64,000 nucleotides of DNA from an uncultured Clostridia bacterium (GTDB lineage Bacteria; Bacillota; Clostridia; Oscillospirales; Acutalibacteraceae): the NCBI GenBank assembly GCA_947598155.1, contig CANQFC010000005.1:145115-209114 (forward strand), read 5' to 3'. How positions within the stretch are numbered: position 1 is the stretch's first letter; each line of letters opens with the position of its first letter. A program made the translations under genes and the position numbers. This document shows positions 26,378 to 34,542 of the stretch, one piece after another. The notes beneath the pieces are model-generated. The model saw only the letters and a list, made by a program, of their open reading frames with translations. It had not been told where the DNA came from and did no database searches.

Positions 26378-27313
26378 ATGAGGTTTTTAACTGATTATAC
26401 TTTGGTTGAATTTCCAAAGCTTGGTTGGAAATTTGATATTTACGCAAATCTTGTGGAATTTACAATTCCCGGGTGGGATATTGACGTTACAATCAGATTT
26501 TACGGAGTAATTATAGCGTTTGGCTTTATTCTTGCCGTGCTTTTCGGCGGGAGAATGGCTTATAAGTGGAAGATGGACTTAAATAAAATGCTGGACGTTC
26601 TTCTTTTCGGCACCGTCGCGGGTATAATAGGCGCGCGGCTTTATTACGTCGCTTTCGAGTGGGACAGTTATAAGAACGACTTGCTCTCAATTTTTAAAAT
26701 TTGGGAGGGCGGCCTCGCGATTTACGGCGGAATTATCGGCGGAATTTTGGCGGCGTATTTTGTGTGCAAAAAGAACGGACTCAATTTCTTGAAATTGCTC
26801 GATTTATTCGGAATGAGCGTTTTGATAGGCCAGGGAATAGGCAGATGGGGCAATTTTACAAATCAAGAGGCTTTCGGCGTAAACACGGAATTGCCGTGGG
26901 GAATGTGGAGCGAAAAGGTTTCAAACTATATAAATTTACATTATTCGGAGCTTTATTCAAACGGAATTGTAATGGATTCTTCAAAACCGGTTCACCCGAC
27001 TTTTCTTTATGAGTCTGTCTGGTGTTTGTTCGGCTTTTTGATTCTTTACATAGTATGTAAGAGATTCAGAAAGTTTGACGGACAGCTTATTCTCGGCTAC
27101 GGCGTAATTTACGGACTTGAAAGGGCCGTAGTTGAGGGGCTCAGAACGGACAGCCTTTATATTGCACACACAAATATCCGTGTTTCGCAGGTGCTTTCGC
27201 TTTTGATTGCGGTTTTGTGCCTTACAATTACAATCATTAAATTTATTCAGATTAACAGAAGAAATATATATAAAGTTAATGAATATAAGGAGAAGAAAAA
27301 TGCAGATAATTGA
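26378..27313 (+). CDS. lgt: Prolipoprotein diacylglyceryl transferase
   Basis: 311 residues with seven membrane helices. The Lgt signature GRWGNFTNQEAFG is near residue 150, with GARLYYV, the GGLAIYGGIIGG loop and the C-terminal HPTFLYES. It moves diacylglycerol from phosphatidylglycerol to the lipobox Cys of prelipoproteins. The last 14 bases overlap the start of folD, so the two are translationally linked. Confidence 0.95.
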   Translation: MRFLTDYTLVEFPKLGWKFDIYANLVEFTIPGWDIDVTIRFYGVIIAFGFILAVLFGGRMAYKWKMDLNKMLDVLLFGTVAGIIGARLYYVAFEWDSYKNDLLSIFKIWEGGLAIYGGIIGGILAAYFVCKKNGLNFLKLLDLFGMSVLIGQGIGRWGNFTNQEAFGVNTELPWGMWSEKVSNYINLHYSELYSNGIVMDSSKPVHPTFLYESVWCLFGFLILYIVCKRFRKFDGQLILGYGVIYGLERAVVEGLRTDSLYIAHTNIRVSQVLSLLIAVLCLTITIIKFIQINRRNIYKVNEYKEKKNADN

Positions 27314-28148
27314 CGGAAAAGCGGTTTCGGCGTCCGTGCGCGAACGTATAAAAAATGAGGTTGAGGCTCTTAAAAATATGGGTAAGGAAACCGGTCTTGC
27401 CGTTATAATAGTGGGCAATGACCCTGCCTCAAAGGTTTATGTAAACAATAAGAAAAAAGGCTGCGAGCAGGTTGGAATAAATTCATATGAATACGCTTTG
27501 CCCGAAGAGACGACCACTCAAGAGCTTTTACAGCTTATAAACAGGCTTAATTCGGATACAAAGGTTGACGGAATACTGTGCCAGCTTCCGCTTCCCGCTC
27601 ACATTGATGAGAAAACAGTTATCAATTCAATAGCGCCCGAAAAGGATGTTGACGCTTTTCACCCTGTAAATACGGGGCATATAATGATAGGCGACTATTC
27701 GTTTTTGCCTTGTACGCCTGCCGGGATTATTGAAATGCTGAAGTTTTACGGTATTGAGATAAGCGGTAAAGAATGCGTTGTAATCGGCAGAAGTAACATC
27801 GTAGGCAAGCCTATGGCAATGCTCCTTTTGCAGAACAACGGCACTGTTACTGTATGCCATTCAAAAACAGAAAATCTTGCCGAGGTTACGCGCCGCGCGG
27901 ACATTTTAGTTGCCGCCGTCGGCAAGGCGAATTTCGTTACGCCCGATATGGTTAAAGACGGCGCTGTCGTAATTGACGTTGGTATGAACCGAAATGCGCA
28001 AGGCAAGCTTTGCGGCGACGCGGATTTTGAGAATGTCAAGGATAAATGCTCCTACATAACTCCCGTCCCGGGGGGAGTAGGCCCTATGACGATAACTATG
28101 CTCCTTAACAATACCCTTACCGCGTCAAAAAACAATACTAAACAGTAA
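27300..28148 (+). CDS. folD: Bifunctional methylenetetrahydrofolate dehydrogenase/cyclohydrolase
   Basis: 282 residues, standard FolD length. Signatures are SKVYVNNKKKGCEQVGI with the catalytic Lys, GILCQLPLPAH, PEKDVDAFH, the NADP loop VVIGRSNIVGKPMAMLL, and VPGGVGPMTITMLL near the end. It makes 10-formyl-THF from methylene-THF in one-carbon metabolism. The start is the ATG at 27300 with AAGGAG 7 bases upstream inside lgt; a longer frame from 27207 overlaps lgt too far. Confidence 0.97.
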   Translation: MQIIDGKAVSASVRERIKNEVEALKNMGKETGLAVIIVGNDPASKVYVNNKKKGCEQVGINSYEYALPEETTTQELLQLINRLNSDTKVDGILCQLPLPAHIDEKTVINSIAPEKDVDAFHPVNTGHIMIGDYSFLPCTPAGIIEMLKFYGIEISGKECVVIGRSNIVGKPMAMLLLQNNGTVTVCHSKTENLAEVTRRADILVAAVGKANFVTPDMVKDGAVVIDVGMNRNAQGKLCGDADFENVKDKCSYITPVPGGVGPMTITMLLNNTLTASKNNTKQ

Positions 28149-28149
28149 A

Positions 28150-28182
28150 AAAAGGGGACTGCCTCTTCGCAGTCCCCTTATT
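28150..28182. terminator. Terminator between folD and the PHP gene
   Basis: AAGGGGACTGC, loop, GCAGTCCCCTT. The T-run is strong on the minus strand (after the PHP gene) and weak on the plus strand. Confidence 0.8.
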
Positions 28183-28247
28183 GAAAATTACGGAAGTTTG
28201 CTATTTGTTTTTGCTGAATCCGTTTTTACGTTTCGCGCGTTTTTCAA

Positions 28248-29282
28248 TTAAAGCTCTTTTGGGAAAAACGCGTTTGAATACGCCTTGTATCCGAACAAAT
28301 CGGTAATTACAATTCTGAAATATTTTTCACGTTTCTTTATTTTAAATACCGCTTCGTTTATTGTCTCGCCGTGACGAGCGTTTACGATTTTGCAGTCGCG
28401 TGAATACGGAATGTAGGCGATTGAGCGTACATCGCCCGTCTTAATGCGCAATTCGTCTTTTTCAAGCGTTATTTCGCGAAATTCGGGCCCCGTGTGCATA
28501 TAAGTCCCCGTTGAAGAATAAAACATTCCGTTTTTAAGGGCGGACGTTATATCTTCGTATTTTAGCGACGGCGAGGCTATCATAATGTATCCGCCGTAGG
28601 AGTCGCAGTCCGGCGAGGAGTCGGGGAAAATATTGTGATTGTCGTCGGTCGAAATACAGAAAAGCTTTTCGCCGTTTCTGAGCATATCGTCGTAAGCGTG
28701 GCCGTTGTCATCGTCATAACCGCACACAGCACAGCCGTAATTCGTAATTTCCATGGCGTCCGCATTCTTGTATCTTATGTATTGAGGGTAGCTTTCAAGG
28801 CTCCATGTCGGGTGGTTATACGTCACAAAAAATCCGTATTTTTTGCCCGTTTTTATGAGCTTGTTAATTCCGCGCCCGGTGTATTTTCTTATAAGCATTT
28901 TTTCTTTTTTATTGATATTTAATTTTTCAATATAAGATTTTGAGTTGCCGTGTATTCGCTCCTTGCAAAAGCAGACTTCGCTTGTATTGTCAGGGGCAAG
29001 GGCCACGAAACACAGGTGGCATGTCTTGCCGCCGACTCCGCTCGCCTCAATTTCATAGCCGTTCAGCATAAGAAAATTACTGTCGGTTAAATCGTTGTGC
29101 GGAATAAAAACCTCGTGGTCGGTAATCGCGAGAACGCTGTATCCGTTCGCCTTGTAATCCTTTTTGAGCTGTTCGGGTGTTTTTTTGCCGTCTGAAATTA
29201 CGGAATGGCAGTGCAGATTTGCTTTGTAGTATTTTAAATTTTCATTTTCTTCGGGGAGTAAAATTTTTTTCATCTTCATCAC
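28248..29282 (-). CDS. PHP domain phosphoesterase-like protein
   Basis: 344 residues. The PHP metal-binding motifs are NLHCHSVISDGKKTPEQL near residue 22, AITDHEVF, the internal YNHPTWS and a distal DDNH. PHP proteins hydrolyse phosphoesters using two or three metal ions; the substrate here is unknown. Several ATGs open the frame; the one at 29273 (MKKILLP) has GGTG upstream and may be the real start. A CCCAAAA sequence just before the stop would give an 18-residue basic extension after a -1 shift. It is divergent from the PLC-like gene. Confidence 0.8.
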   Translation of the reverse strand: MMKMKKILLPEENENLKYYKANLHCHSVISDGKKTPEQLKKDYKANGYSVLAITDHEVFIPHNDLTDSNFLMLNGYEIEASGVGGKTCHLCFVALAPDNTSEVCFCKERIHGNSKSYIEKLNINKKEKMLIRKYTGRGINKLIKTGKKYGFFVTYNHPTWSLESYPQYIRYKNADAMEITNYGCAVCGYDDDNGHAYDDMLRNGEKLFCISTDDNHNIFPDSSPDCDSYGGYIMIASPSLKYEDITSALKNGMFYSSTGTYMHTGPEFREITLEKDELRIKTGDVRSIAYIPYSRDCKIVNARHGETINEAVFKIKKREKYFRIVITDLFGYKAYSNAFFPKEL

Positions 29283-29347
29283 CGTATTTATTTTATCAAA
29301 ATTTTATTTTACGGTCAACATACAATATGTTTTTAAGGAGAAGAATT

Positions 29348-30247
29348 ATGATTTACGAAAATTGGATGAGCTACATAAAGGACGAAACTAAAATTACGCA
29401 AACTGTAATACCCGGCGCGCACAATGCCGGCAGTTACACTATGAAAAAGATGGCGGAATGCCAAAAGGACGGCTTGCTCACTCAGTTTAAATACGGAGTA
29501 AGGCAGTTTTGCCTGCGTTTAAGTGAAAATAAAAACGGTGAAATTTTGCTTGCACACGGGGTAACAAAAGGCGATTTTTTTGAAAACGCCCTAAAAGACA
29601 TCAAAGAAATCATTGACAATTACCCAAGCGAGATTTTACTTCTTGACATAAGAGAGTATCAGCCTCAAAAATTCGGGCCGATAACGTTAAAATATAAGGC
29701 AAGCCCCGAAAAGGTGGACGCTTTGCTTAAACAATATATAGACCCCGAAAAAAATGCGTTTTACGATTTTGACAGGATAGGAGGCGTTACGTTAGGCGAA
29801 ATAAGAAAAAACGGCAAACGGTTTATCCTCATAAACGAGGCGCAGAGCTACCGATTCAGCAAGCCGTGCGAGCAAATTATTCCGTGGGACATTAAGGTAA
29901 ACGGAATGAAAGCGGAAAATTTCCGTATTCACTCCACCGACTTTTTTGATACCTGCCACACGGAAGGTTTTTATTGGTTCCAGACTCAGCAAACGCCGAA
30001 TCCGTTTACTCAGGTGGGAATTACTCCGCCTGCAAGGCTTGACGAGAGCCTTCGCCCGTATTTTCCCGAAATTATCGGCAAAATTGCGAAAACCGAAAGC
30101 TATCTTTCGCAGGCGAATATCATAGCGGGGGATTTTATGACGAGAGATTATATGAAAAGCGAGTTGATTTTAAGGCTCAACCTTTTAAAAAATAATGTTA
30201 AGGAGAATTTGAGAAAAGAATACGCGGAGGGACTTAAATGGAACTGA
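29348..30247 (+). CDS. PI-specific phospholipase C-like (PLC-X domain) protein
   Basis: 299 residues. The two catalytic His of bacterial PI-PLC are in IPGAHNAGSY (about residue 25) and LLAHGVTKG (about 75), with FLLDIRE-type strand ILLLDIREYQ after them. Secreted bacterial PI-PLCs start with a signal peptide; this one does not, so it should be cytoplasmic, which is unusual. AAGGAG lies 7 bases before the ATG. It is the first gene of a compact run with an MBL hydrolase (10-base overlap), a PfkB kinase and a YfcE-like phosphodiesterase. Confidence 0.8.
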   Translation: MIYENWMSYIKDETKITQTVIPGAHNAGSYTMKKMAECQKDGLLTQFKYGVRQFCLRLSENKNGEILLAHGVTKGDFFENALKDIKEIIDNYPSEILLLDIREYQPQKFGPITLKYKASPEKVDALLKQYIDPEKNAFYDFDRIGGVTLGEIRKNGKRFILINEAQSYRFSKPCEQIIPWDIKVNGMKAENFRIHSTDFFDTCHTEGFYWFQTQQTPNPFTQVGITPPARLDESLRPYFPEIIGKIAKTESYLSQANIIAGDFMTRDYMKSELILRLNLLKNNVKENLRKEYAEGLKWN

Positions 30248-30927
30248 CCGTTCTCGGTAAATACGGCCCTTACGGAAAGGCGGCAACGGGCGCCGCAAGC
30301 GGTTATCTTGTTAAAAATCAAGACGATTACCTCGTTATGGATATGGGCAGCGGAACGCTGTCGCGCCTTATCGGCGCTGTCGATATAACAAAAATCAGGC
30401 ACATATTCGTTTCACATCTGCATTTTGACCACACAAGCGATTTACTGCCGTTGCAGTATTTGCTGGAGGAAAAAAATCATACTGTCAATATTTATACACA
30501 CAAAGAGGAAACGCCGTGGTACAAAATTTTATTTGGTCACCCGAATTTTAATATTATAAATATTGATGAAAATTCACGGGTAAGCATCGGCAATATGGCT
30601 CTGTCATTCGTGCCGATGAAACATACTGCAACGGACTATGCGGTTATAATAAAGGGCGAAAAAACTCTCTGCTATACGGGCGACACGGTTTTTAACGGCA
30701 ATTTGCCGAAATGCTTTGAAACGAGCGACTGCGTACTTGCGGACTGCTCAAAGCCAAGGAATTTTAAAGGTCCGCATATGAATGTCTCAGATGCGATTTC
30801 TTTGTCGCAAAAATACCCCGCAAGGATAATCGCAACGCATCTGTCGGCAGATTTTGACCCTACTCGGGAATTTGAGAAATATAAAAATATAACTGTCGCG
30901 GAAGAACTTGAAACATATATTCTCTAA
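30238..30927 (+). CDS. MBL-fold metallohydrolase (RNase Z-like branch)
   Basis: 229 residues. Metal ligands are in SHLHFDHTSDL (HxHxDH), His in MKHTATDYA, Asp in CYTGDTVFN and His in IATHLSADF. The size and motif pattern resemble single-domain RNase Z-like or phosphodiesterase MBL proteins, but no tRNA-binding exosite is evident. The start overlaps the PLC-like gene, indicating co-translation. The role is likely hydrolysis of a phosphoester or similar small molecule. Confidence 0.85.
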   Translation: MELTVLGKYGPYGKAATGAASGYLVKNQDDYLVMDMGSGTLSRLIGAVDITKIRHIFVSHLHFDHTSDLLPLQYLLEEKNHTVNIYTHKEETPWYKILFGHPNFNIINIDENSRVSIGNMALSFVPMKHTATDYAVIIKGEKTLCYTGDTVFNGNLPKCFETSDCVLADCSKPRNFKGPHMNVSDAISLSQKYPARIIATHLSADFDPTREFEKYKNITVAEELETYIL

Positions 30928-30942
30928 AAAGGGGCGCAGAAA

Positions 30943-31839
30943 ATGAAACGTTACGAAAGTATTATAATAGGCCATATTTCAATGGACAATAACATAGACC
31001 ATTTGGGAAACAGTGAATTTGTCTGCGGAGGAGCCGTGCTCTATTCATCGGCGTCGGCGCATTCTCTCGGCCACAGCGTCGCCGCGGTAACACGTTTAGC
31101 GGAAAAGGACAGTGAAAGGCTTTTTAACTTTACTATCCCAAAAGATGATGTATATGCCGTTATGTGCGAAAATTCCACCACGATGAAAAACGTGTATTTA
31201 ACCGCTGATAAAGAGCGAAGAAACTCATCTTGCCTGTCGGTCGGCACACCTTTTGAAAATTCTGATATTCCGGATAATATATCCGCCGACATTTACCATT
31301 TCGCAGGGCTTGTACACGGCGATTTCCCTAACGATATGATTATAGAATGCTCGAAAAAGGGTAAAATTGCGCTCGATGTTCAAACCTGTTTAAGGCGCGT
31401 AAATGCCGACACGGGCGAAATGTACTTTGAGGATTGGGAATGTAAAAAGGAGATGCTCCCGTTTGTTGATTTTTTAAAGACTGACGCCGCTGAAGCGGAG
31501 ATTATGACGGGAACCGCAGACAGAGCCGAAGCGGCAAAAATACTATATAACTGGGGCGCTAAAGAGGTTTTAATTACCCACAATACGCAGGCCGTCGCTT
31601 ATGACGGCAAAAAAATATATTCCTGCCCACTGAGAGCGAGAAATTTGAGCGGCAGAACGGGCAGGGGAGACACTGCCTTTGCGGCGTACATAAACGAACG
31701 CCTTACAAAAAGTGTGGAGCAGTCGCTTTTGTATGCCTGCGCCGCAGTTTCGCTTAAAATGGAAACGCCCGGTCCGCTAAAGGCCGAAAGAGCTGATATA
31801 GAAAGATATATCAGGGAAATTTATCACGATTTTCTATAA
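30943..31839 (+). CDS. PfkB family carbohydrate kinase
   Basis: 298 residues with the ribokinase fold. The N-terminal region has the GGAVLYSSASAHSLG loop that binds the sugar. The C-terminal signature NLSGRTGRGDTAFAAYI carries the catalytic Asp of the GxGD motif. The substrate is undetermined; the family includes ribose, fructose and nucleoside kinases. It lies 15 bases after the MBL gene in the same run. Confidence 0.87.
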   Translation: MKRYESIIIGHISMDNNIDHLGNSEFVCGGAVLYSSASAHSLGHSVAAVTRLAEKDSERLFNFTIPKDDVYAVMCENSTTMKNVYLTADKERRNSSCLSVGTPFENSDIPDNISADIYHFAGLVHGDFPNDMIIECSKKGKIALDVQTCLRRVNADTGEMYFEDWECKKEMLPFVDFLKTDAAEAEIMTGTADRAEAAKILYNWGAKEVLITHNTQAVAYDGKKIYSCPLRARNLSGRTGRGDTAFAAYINERLTKSVEQSLLYACAAVSLKMETPGPLKAERADIERYIREIYHDFL

Positions 31840-31841
31840 TT

Positions 31842-31890
31842 ACGGGTCAAACTCCTTATTGAATTACGGAGCAGAACTCTTATCGAATAA
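31842..31890 (+). repeat. Two tandem tail units of the dispersed repeat
   Basis: ACGGGTCAAACTCCTTATTG followed by AATT, then a second, diverged unit ACGGAGCAGAACTCTTATCG. The first unit is identical to 32573-32590. Confidence 0.6.
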
Positions 31891-31901
31891 AGAGGTTTAG
31901 T

Positions 31902-32450
31902 ATGAAATATTTTATAGCGTCCGACATTCACGGTTCGGCTTATTATTGCGAAAAAATGTTTACGGCATTTCAAATTGAAAATGCCGATAAGCTTATTTTG
32001 CTCGGCGATATTTTATATCACGGGCCGCGCAACTATTTGCCGAAAGATTATATGCCCACGGAGGTAGTAAAAATTCTGAGCGGGTTAGCCGATAAAATTC
32101 TCTGCGTCAGGGGCAACTGCGACAGCGAGGTCGACGGAATGGTTCTGCCTTTTCCTATAATGGCGGATTACGGCATAATGTGCGAAAACAACAGGCTCAT
32201 ATATTTTACTCACGGGCACAATCATAATGTAAATACGCCTCTGCCGTTTTCAAAGGGCGACATTCTTCTTCACGGGCACACGCACGTTCCCGCTTGGGAA
32301 AATTTCGGAAATGACAATCTTTATCTTAATCCCGGTTCGGTGTCTATCCCGAAAAATAACTCGCCGCACAGCTATATGACGCTCGAAAACGGAACTTTTA
32401 TATGGAAAGATTTAGATGGCAGTCCATATCATAAATTGGAAATATTATAA
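31902..32450 (+). CDS. yfcE: YfcE-type metallophosphodiesterase
   Basis: 182 residues, YfcE/MJ0936 size. Metallophosphoesterase motifs are SDIHG at the N-terminus, LLGDILYHGP, VRGNCDSE, THGHNHN and HGHTHVP, with the usual NPGSVSIP ending. The enzyme has general phosphodiesterase activity with Mn2+. It follows the PfkB gene across a 62-base gap holding tandem repeat tails and is followed by a full copy of the repeat. Confidence 0.92.
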   Translation: MKYFIASDIHGSAYYCEKMFTAFQIENADKLILLGDILYHGPRNYLPKDYMPTEVVKILSGLADKILCVRGNCDSEVDGMVLPFPIMADYGIMCENNRLIYFTHGHNHNVNTPLPFSKGDILLHGHTHVPAWENFGNDNLYLNPGSVSIPKNNSPHSYMTLENGTFIWKDLDGSPYHKLEIL

Positions 32451-32454
32451 TGTT

Positions 32455-32606
32455 GGCAAGATGCCCCGCCTATGTAGTCGGCGGGTTCCATTTCGGAATC
32501 AGGAGAAAATTTTGTCCCTTCTGATTCTACCAATCGACTGTTGCAAAACTTGCACGCCGTTAACGGGTCAAACTCCTTATTGAATTACGGGGCAAGCCCT
32601 TTGTTA
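32455..32606 (+). repeat. Structured dispersed repeat, copy A
   Basis: About 150 bases. Stems: outer GCAAG/CTTGC (32456/32549), CCCGCC/GGCGGG (32465-32470/32480-32485) and GAATCAG/CTGATTC (32496-32502/32521-32527). It ends with two tail units of the CTTATTGAATT type. It is aligned with copies B and C by the same order of stems. Confidence 0.75.
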
Positions 32607-32650
32607 ATATTTCAAGAAAAAATCAGCCGCCAATTTAACGGCGGCTGATG

Positions 32651-33496
32651 TTATTTCGTGTATATTTTAATTTTATCGGGCTCGCAAAATTCCTTTTCTA
32701 AAATAATTTCTCCGATTTCTTCCGCCGTAATAACAGAATCGGGAGCAGGGTTTTTAATACTCTCGATTTTGCCCTTTATACTTGCCTTTACTTCACTTCG
32801 CTCAAACGAAAGGTCGCATTTGTCGGTTTCGCAATCCTCTAAAACAAGACCCTTGCAGTAGCAAAGTGGCTGAGTACCTGTAATTTTACAGCGAATTAAA
32901 TGCAGGTTTTCCGAGTACCAGCCGAGGTATTCCCCATTAAGCTCACAGTCTTTAACGGTCACGTTTTTGCTGTGCCAAAAGGCGTCCTTTGTATTTAGAA
33001 CAGAATTTTCAATAATCGCGTTTTCAACGTATTGAAATGAATATTTAGCCGTCATTTTAAGATTTTCGGCGGAAATATCGCCGCATTCAAAAAACGGGTA
33101 TTCCGACGTTATTTCAGTATTTTTGACGCTGATATTTTTACACCGCCAAAGATATTCCGGCGAATTTGCCGTTACGCCGACAAGTGAAATACCTTTACAC
33201 TCTCTTAACGCTTTTATACCGTTCATTTTGCAGTTTTCGGCAAAAACGGATTCGCAGTACCAGAGCGCCGCGCGGCAGTTGACCGTCAGCTCACAGTTTT
33301 TGACGACAATATTCTTGTTGTGCCAAAACGGGTAGCGCAAATTAAAATATGAGTTTTTAACGGTTATATCACGGCACTCCTTTAATGCCGATTCGCCGTC
33401 GGCGGGGCCGTCAAAAACGCAGGAGTCAACCTCCGCGTTTCTAAGAGCATAAAGTGCCCTTTCTTCATCAAAAGTTAAATCTGTTATTTTCTGCAT
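32651..33496 (-). CDS. DUF3737-like right-handed beta-helix protein
   Basis: 281 residues made of repeated short strands in the pattern C..I.VKNC..N and W.SKNVTVKDCEL, typical of a parallel beta-helix. Repeats such as YPFWHNKNIVVKNCEL, ALWYCESVFAENC and AFWHSKNVTVKDC recur about every 20-22 residues. It matches the DUF3737 type of clostridial and lactic-acid bacterial proteins, whose function is not known. No signal peptide. The gene stands alone, boxed between copies of the structured repeat. Confidence 0.82.
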   Translation of the reverse strand: MQKITDLTFDEERALYALRNAEVDSCVFDGPADGESALKECRDITVKNSYFNLRYPFWHNKNIVVKNCELTVNCRAALWYCESVFAENCKMNGIKALRECKGISLVGVTANSPEYLWRCKNISVKNTEITSEYPFFECGDISAENLKMTAKYSFQYVENAIIENSVLNTKDAFWHSKNVTVKDCELNGEYLGWYSENLHLIRCKITGTQPLCYCKGLVLEDCETDKCDLSFERSEVKASIKGKIESIKNPAPDSVITAEEIGEIILEKEFCEPDKIKIYTK

Positions 33497-33535
33497 ACAT
33501 ATATCAACCTAATCAATTTTTACTGCTGTAACGCA

Positions 33536-33667
33536 GGTAAGATGTCTCAAGCCTTCATAGGCGGCAGGTTCCGTTTTGAAATCAGGATTGTACACACTCT
33601 GATTCTCACAATCGGCTGTTGCCGCGCCTTGCCGTGTTTAATGGCAGGGCAATCCCCTTATTGAATT
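33536..33667 (+). repeat. Structured dispersed repeat, copy B
   Basis: About 130 bases. Stems: outer GGTAAG/CTTGCC (G-U allowed), GCC/GGC (33551-33553/33560-33562), AATCAG/CTGATT (33580-33585/33599-33604) and CGGC/GCCG. The tail is GGGCAATCCCCTTATTGAATT without its last base quoted. Confidence 0.75.
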
Positions 33668-33734
33668 ATATTCAAAAAGTGCTTTTGTGTCAACAAAATA
33701 GTTGTATTATTTTAGGTTTTATTATATAATTTTA

Positions 33735-33877
33735 GGCAAGAGATGTCCCCGCCACTATATGCGGCGGGTTCCATTTTCGGACTCAGTGAGGTATTTGGTC
33801 TCCACTGAGCCCTAAGCGCGGTTTGCACCGCGCCTCTTGCCACACCACTTGACGGGGGCAAGCCCCCTTATTGAATT
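33735..33877 (+). repeat. Structured dispersed repeat, copy C
   Basis: About 143 bases and the best-formed copy. Stems: outer GGCAAGAG/CTCTTGCC (33735-33742/33834-33841), CCCGCC/GGCGGG (33748-33753/33763-33768), CTCAGTG/CACTGAG (33782-33788/33803-33809), GCGCGG/CCGCGC and a terminal GGGGGCAAGCCCCC. Confidence 0.8.
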
Positions 33878-33895
33878 GTAAATAACTTATTAAAG

Positions 33896-34414
33896 ATGGG
33901 CGGGGATTATACGGTAAGGATAATGTTTGTCTGCCACGGCAATATTTGCCGAAGTCCTATGGCGGAATTTATATTTAAAGATATTGCGGACAAGGCGGGC
34001 GTTTTGTCCGAGTTTTGCGTGGCGTCTTCAGCAACGAGCGCGGAGGAGATATGGGGAGGAGTAGGAAATCCCGTTTATCCGCCTGCAAGGGAGGAACTTT
34101 TACGGCACGGAATATCCTCCGAGGGCAAGCGCGCGGTTCAGCTCAAAAAATCGGATTATGATAAATATGACTTATTCATAGCTATGGACGGCGGCAACAT
34201 ACTCAATATTATGAAAATTTTTGGGTCGGATCCCGACGGAAAGGTACATAAACTGCTTGAATACACAAACGAAATGCGTGACGTAGCGGACCCTTGGTAT
34301 TCACGTCGGTTCGACGTAGCGTACAGCGATATTTTAAACGGCTGTACGGCGTTGCTGTCAGAGCTTTTAACGCGGTTAAACGAGGGCAGGCAAAAATCAT
34401 CGGACGCAAATTAG
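33896..34414 (+). CDS. Low-molecular-weight protein-tyrosine phosphatase
   Basis: 172 residues from the first ATG. The P-loop CHGNICRSPMAEF (CX5R-S) is near the N-terminus, and the general-acid DPW motif is in VADPWYSRRFD. These enzymes dephosphorylate protein tyrosines, in bacteria often in exopolysaccharide control, or arginine phosphate. The start is uncertain: the ATG at 33896 lacks a clear ribosome site, and the ATG at 33923 (MFVCHGN) sits close to AAGGAT. The gene follows copy C of the structured repeat by about 20 bases. Confidence 0.88.
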   Translation: MGGDYTVRIMFVCHGNICRSPMAEFIFKDIADKAGVLSEFCVASSATSAEEIWGGVGNPVYPPAREELLRHGISSEGKRAVQLKKSDYDKYDLFIAMDGGNILNIMKIFGSDPDGKVHKLLEYTNEMRDVADPWYSRRFDVAYSDILNGCTALLSELLTRLNEGRQKSSDAN

Positions 34415-34472
34415 CCATTGCTTTTATTATGTATTTTTTCGTACTTTATCGACAGTTTGATAATTATTTTAC

Positions 34473-34501
34473 TTGATTTATTGTTATAAGTGTGATAGAC
34501 T
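34473..34501 (+). promoter_or_regulatory. Possible promoter of the antiporter gene
   Basis: TTGATT, 17 bases, TAGACT, about 40 bases before the ATG. Confidence 0.5.
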
Positions 34502-34542
34502 TTAACAATCTGATTTTTATATTAAAGGAATGGTGAATTTAT

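Noticed and set aside
32455-33877. CRISPR array
   Set aside because: The repeats are about 140 bases, imperfect and self-structured, with genes between them; no short identical repeats with regular spacers and no cas genes.
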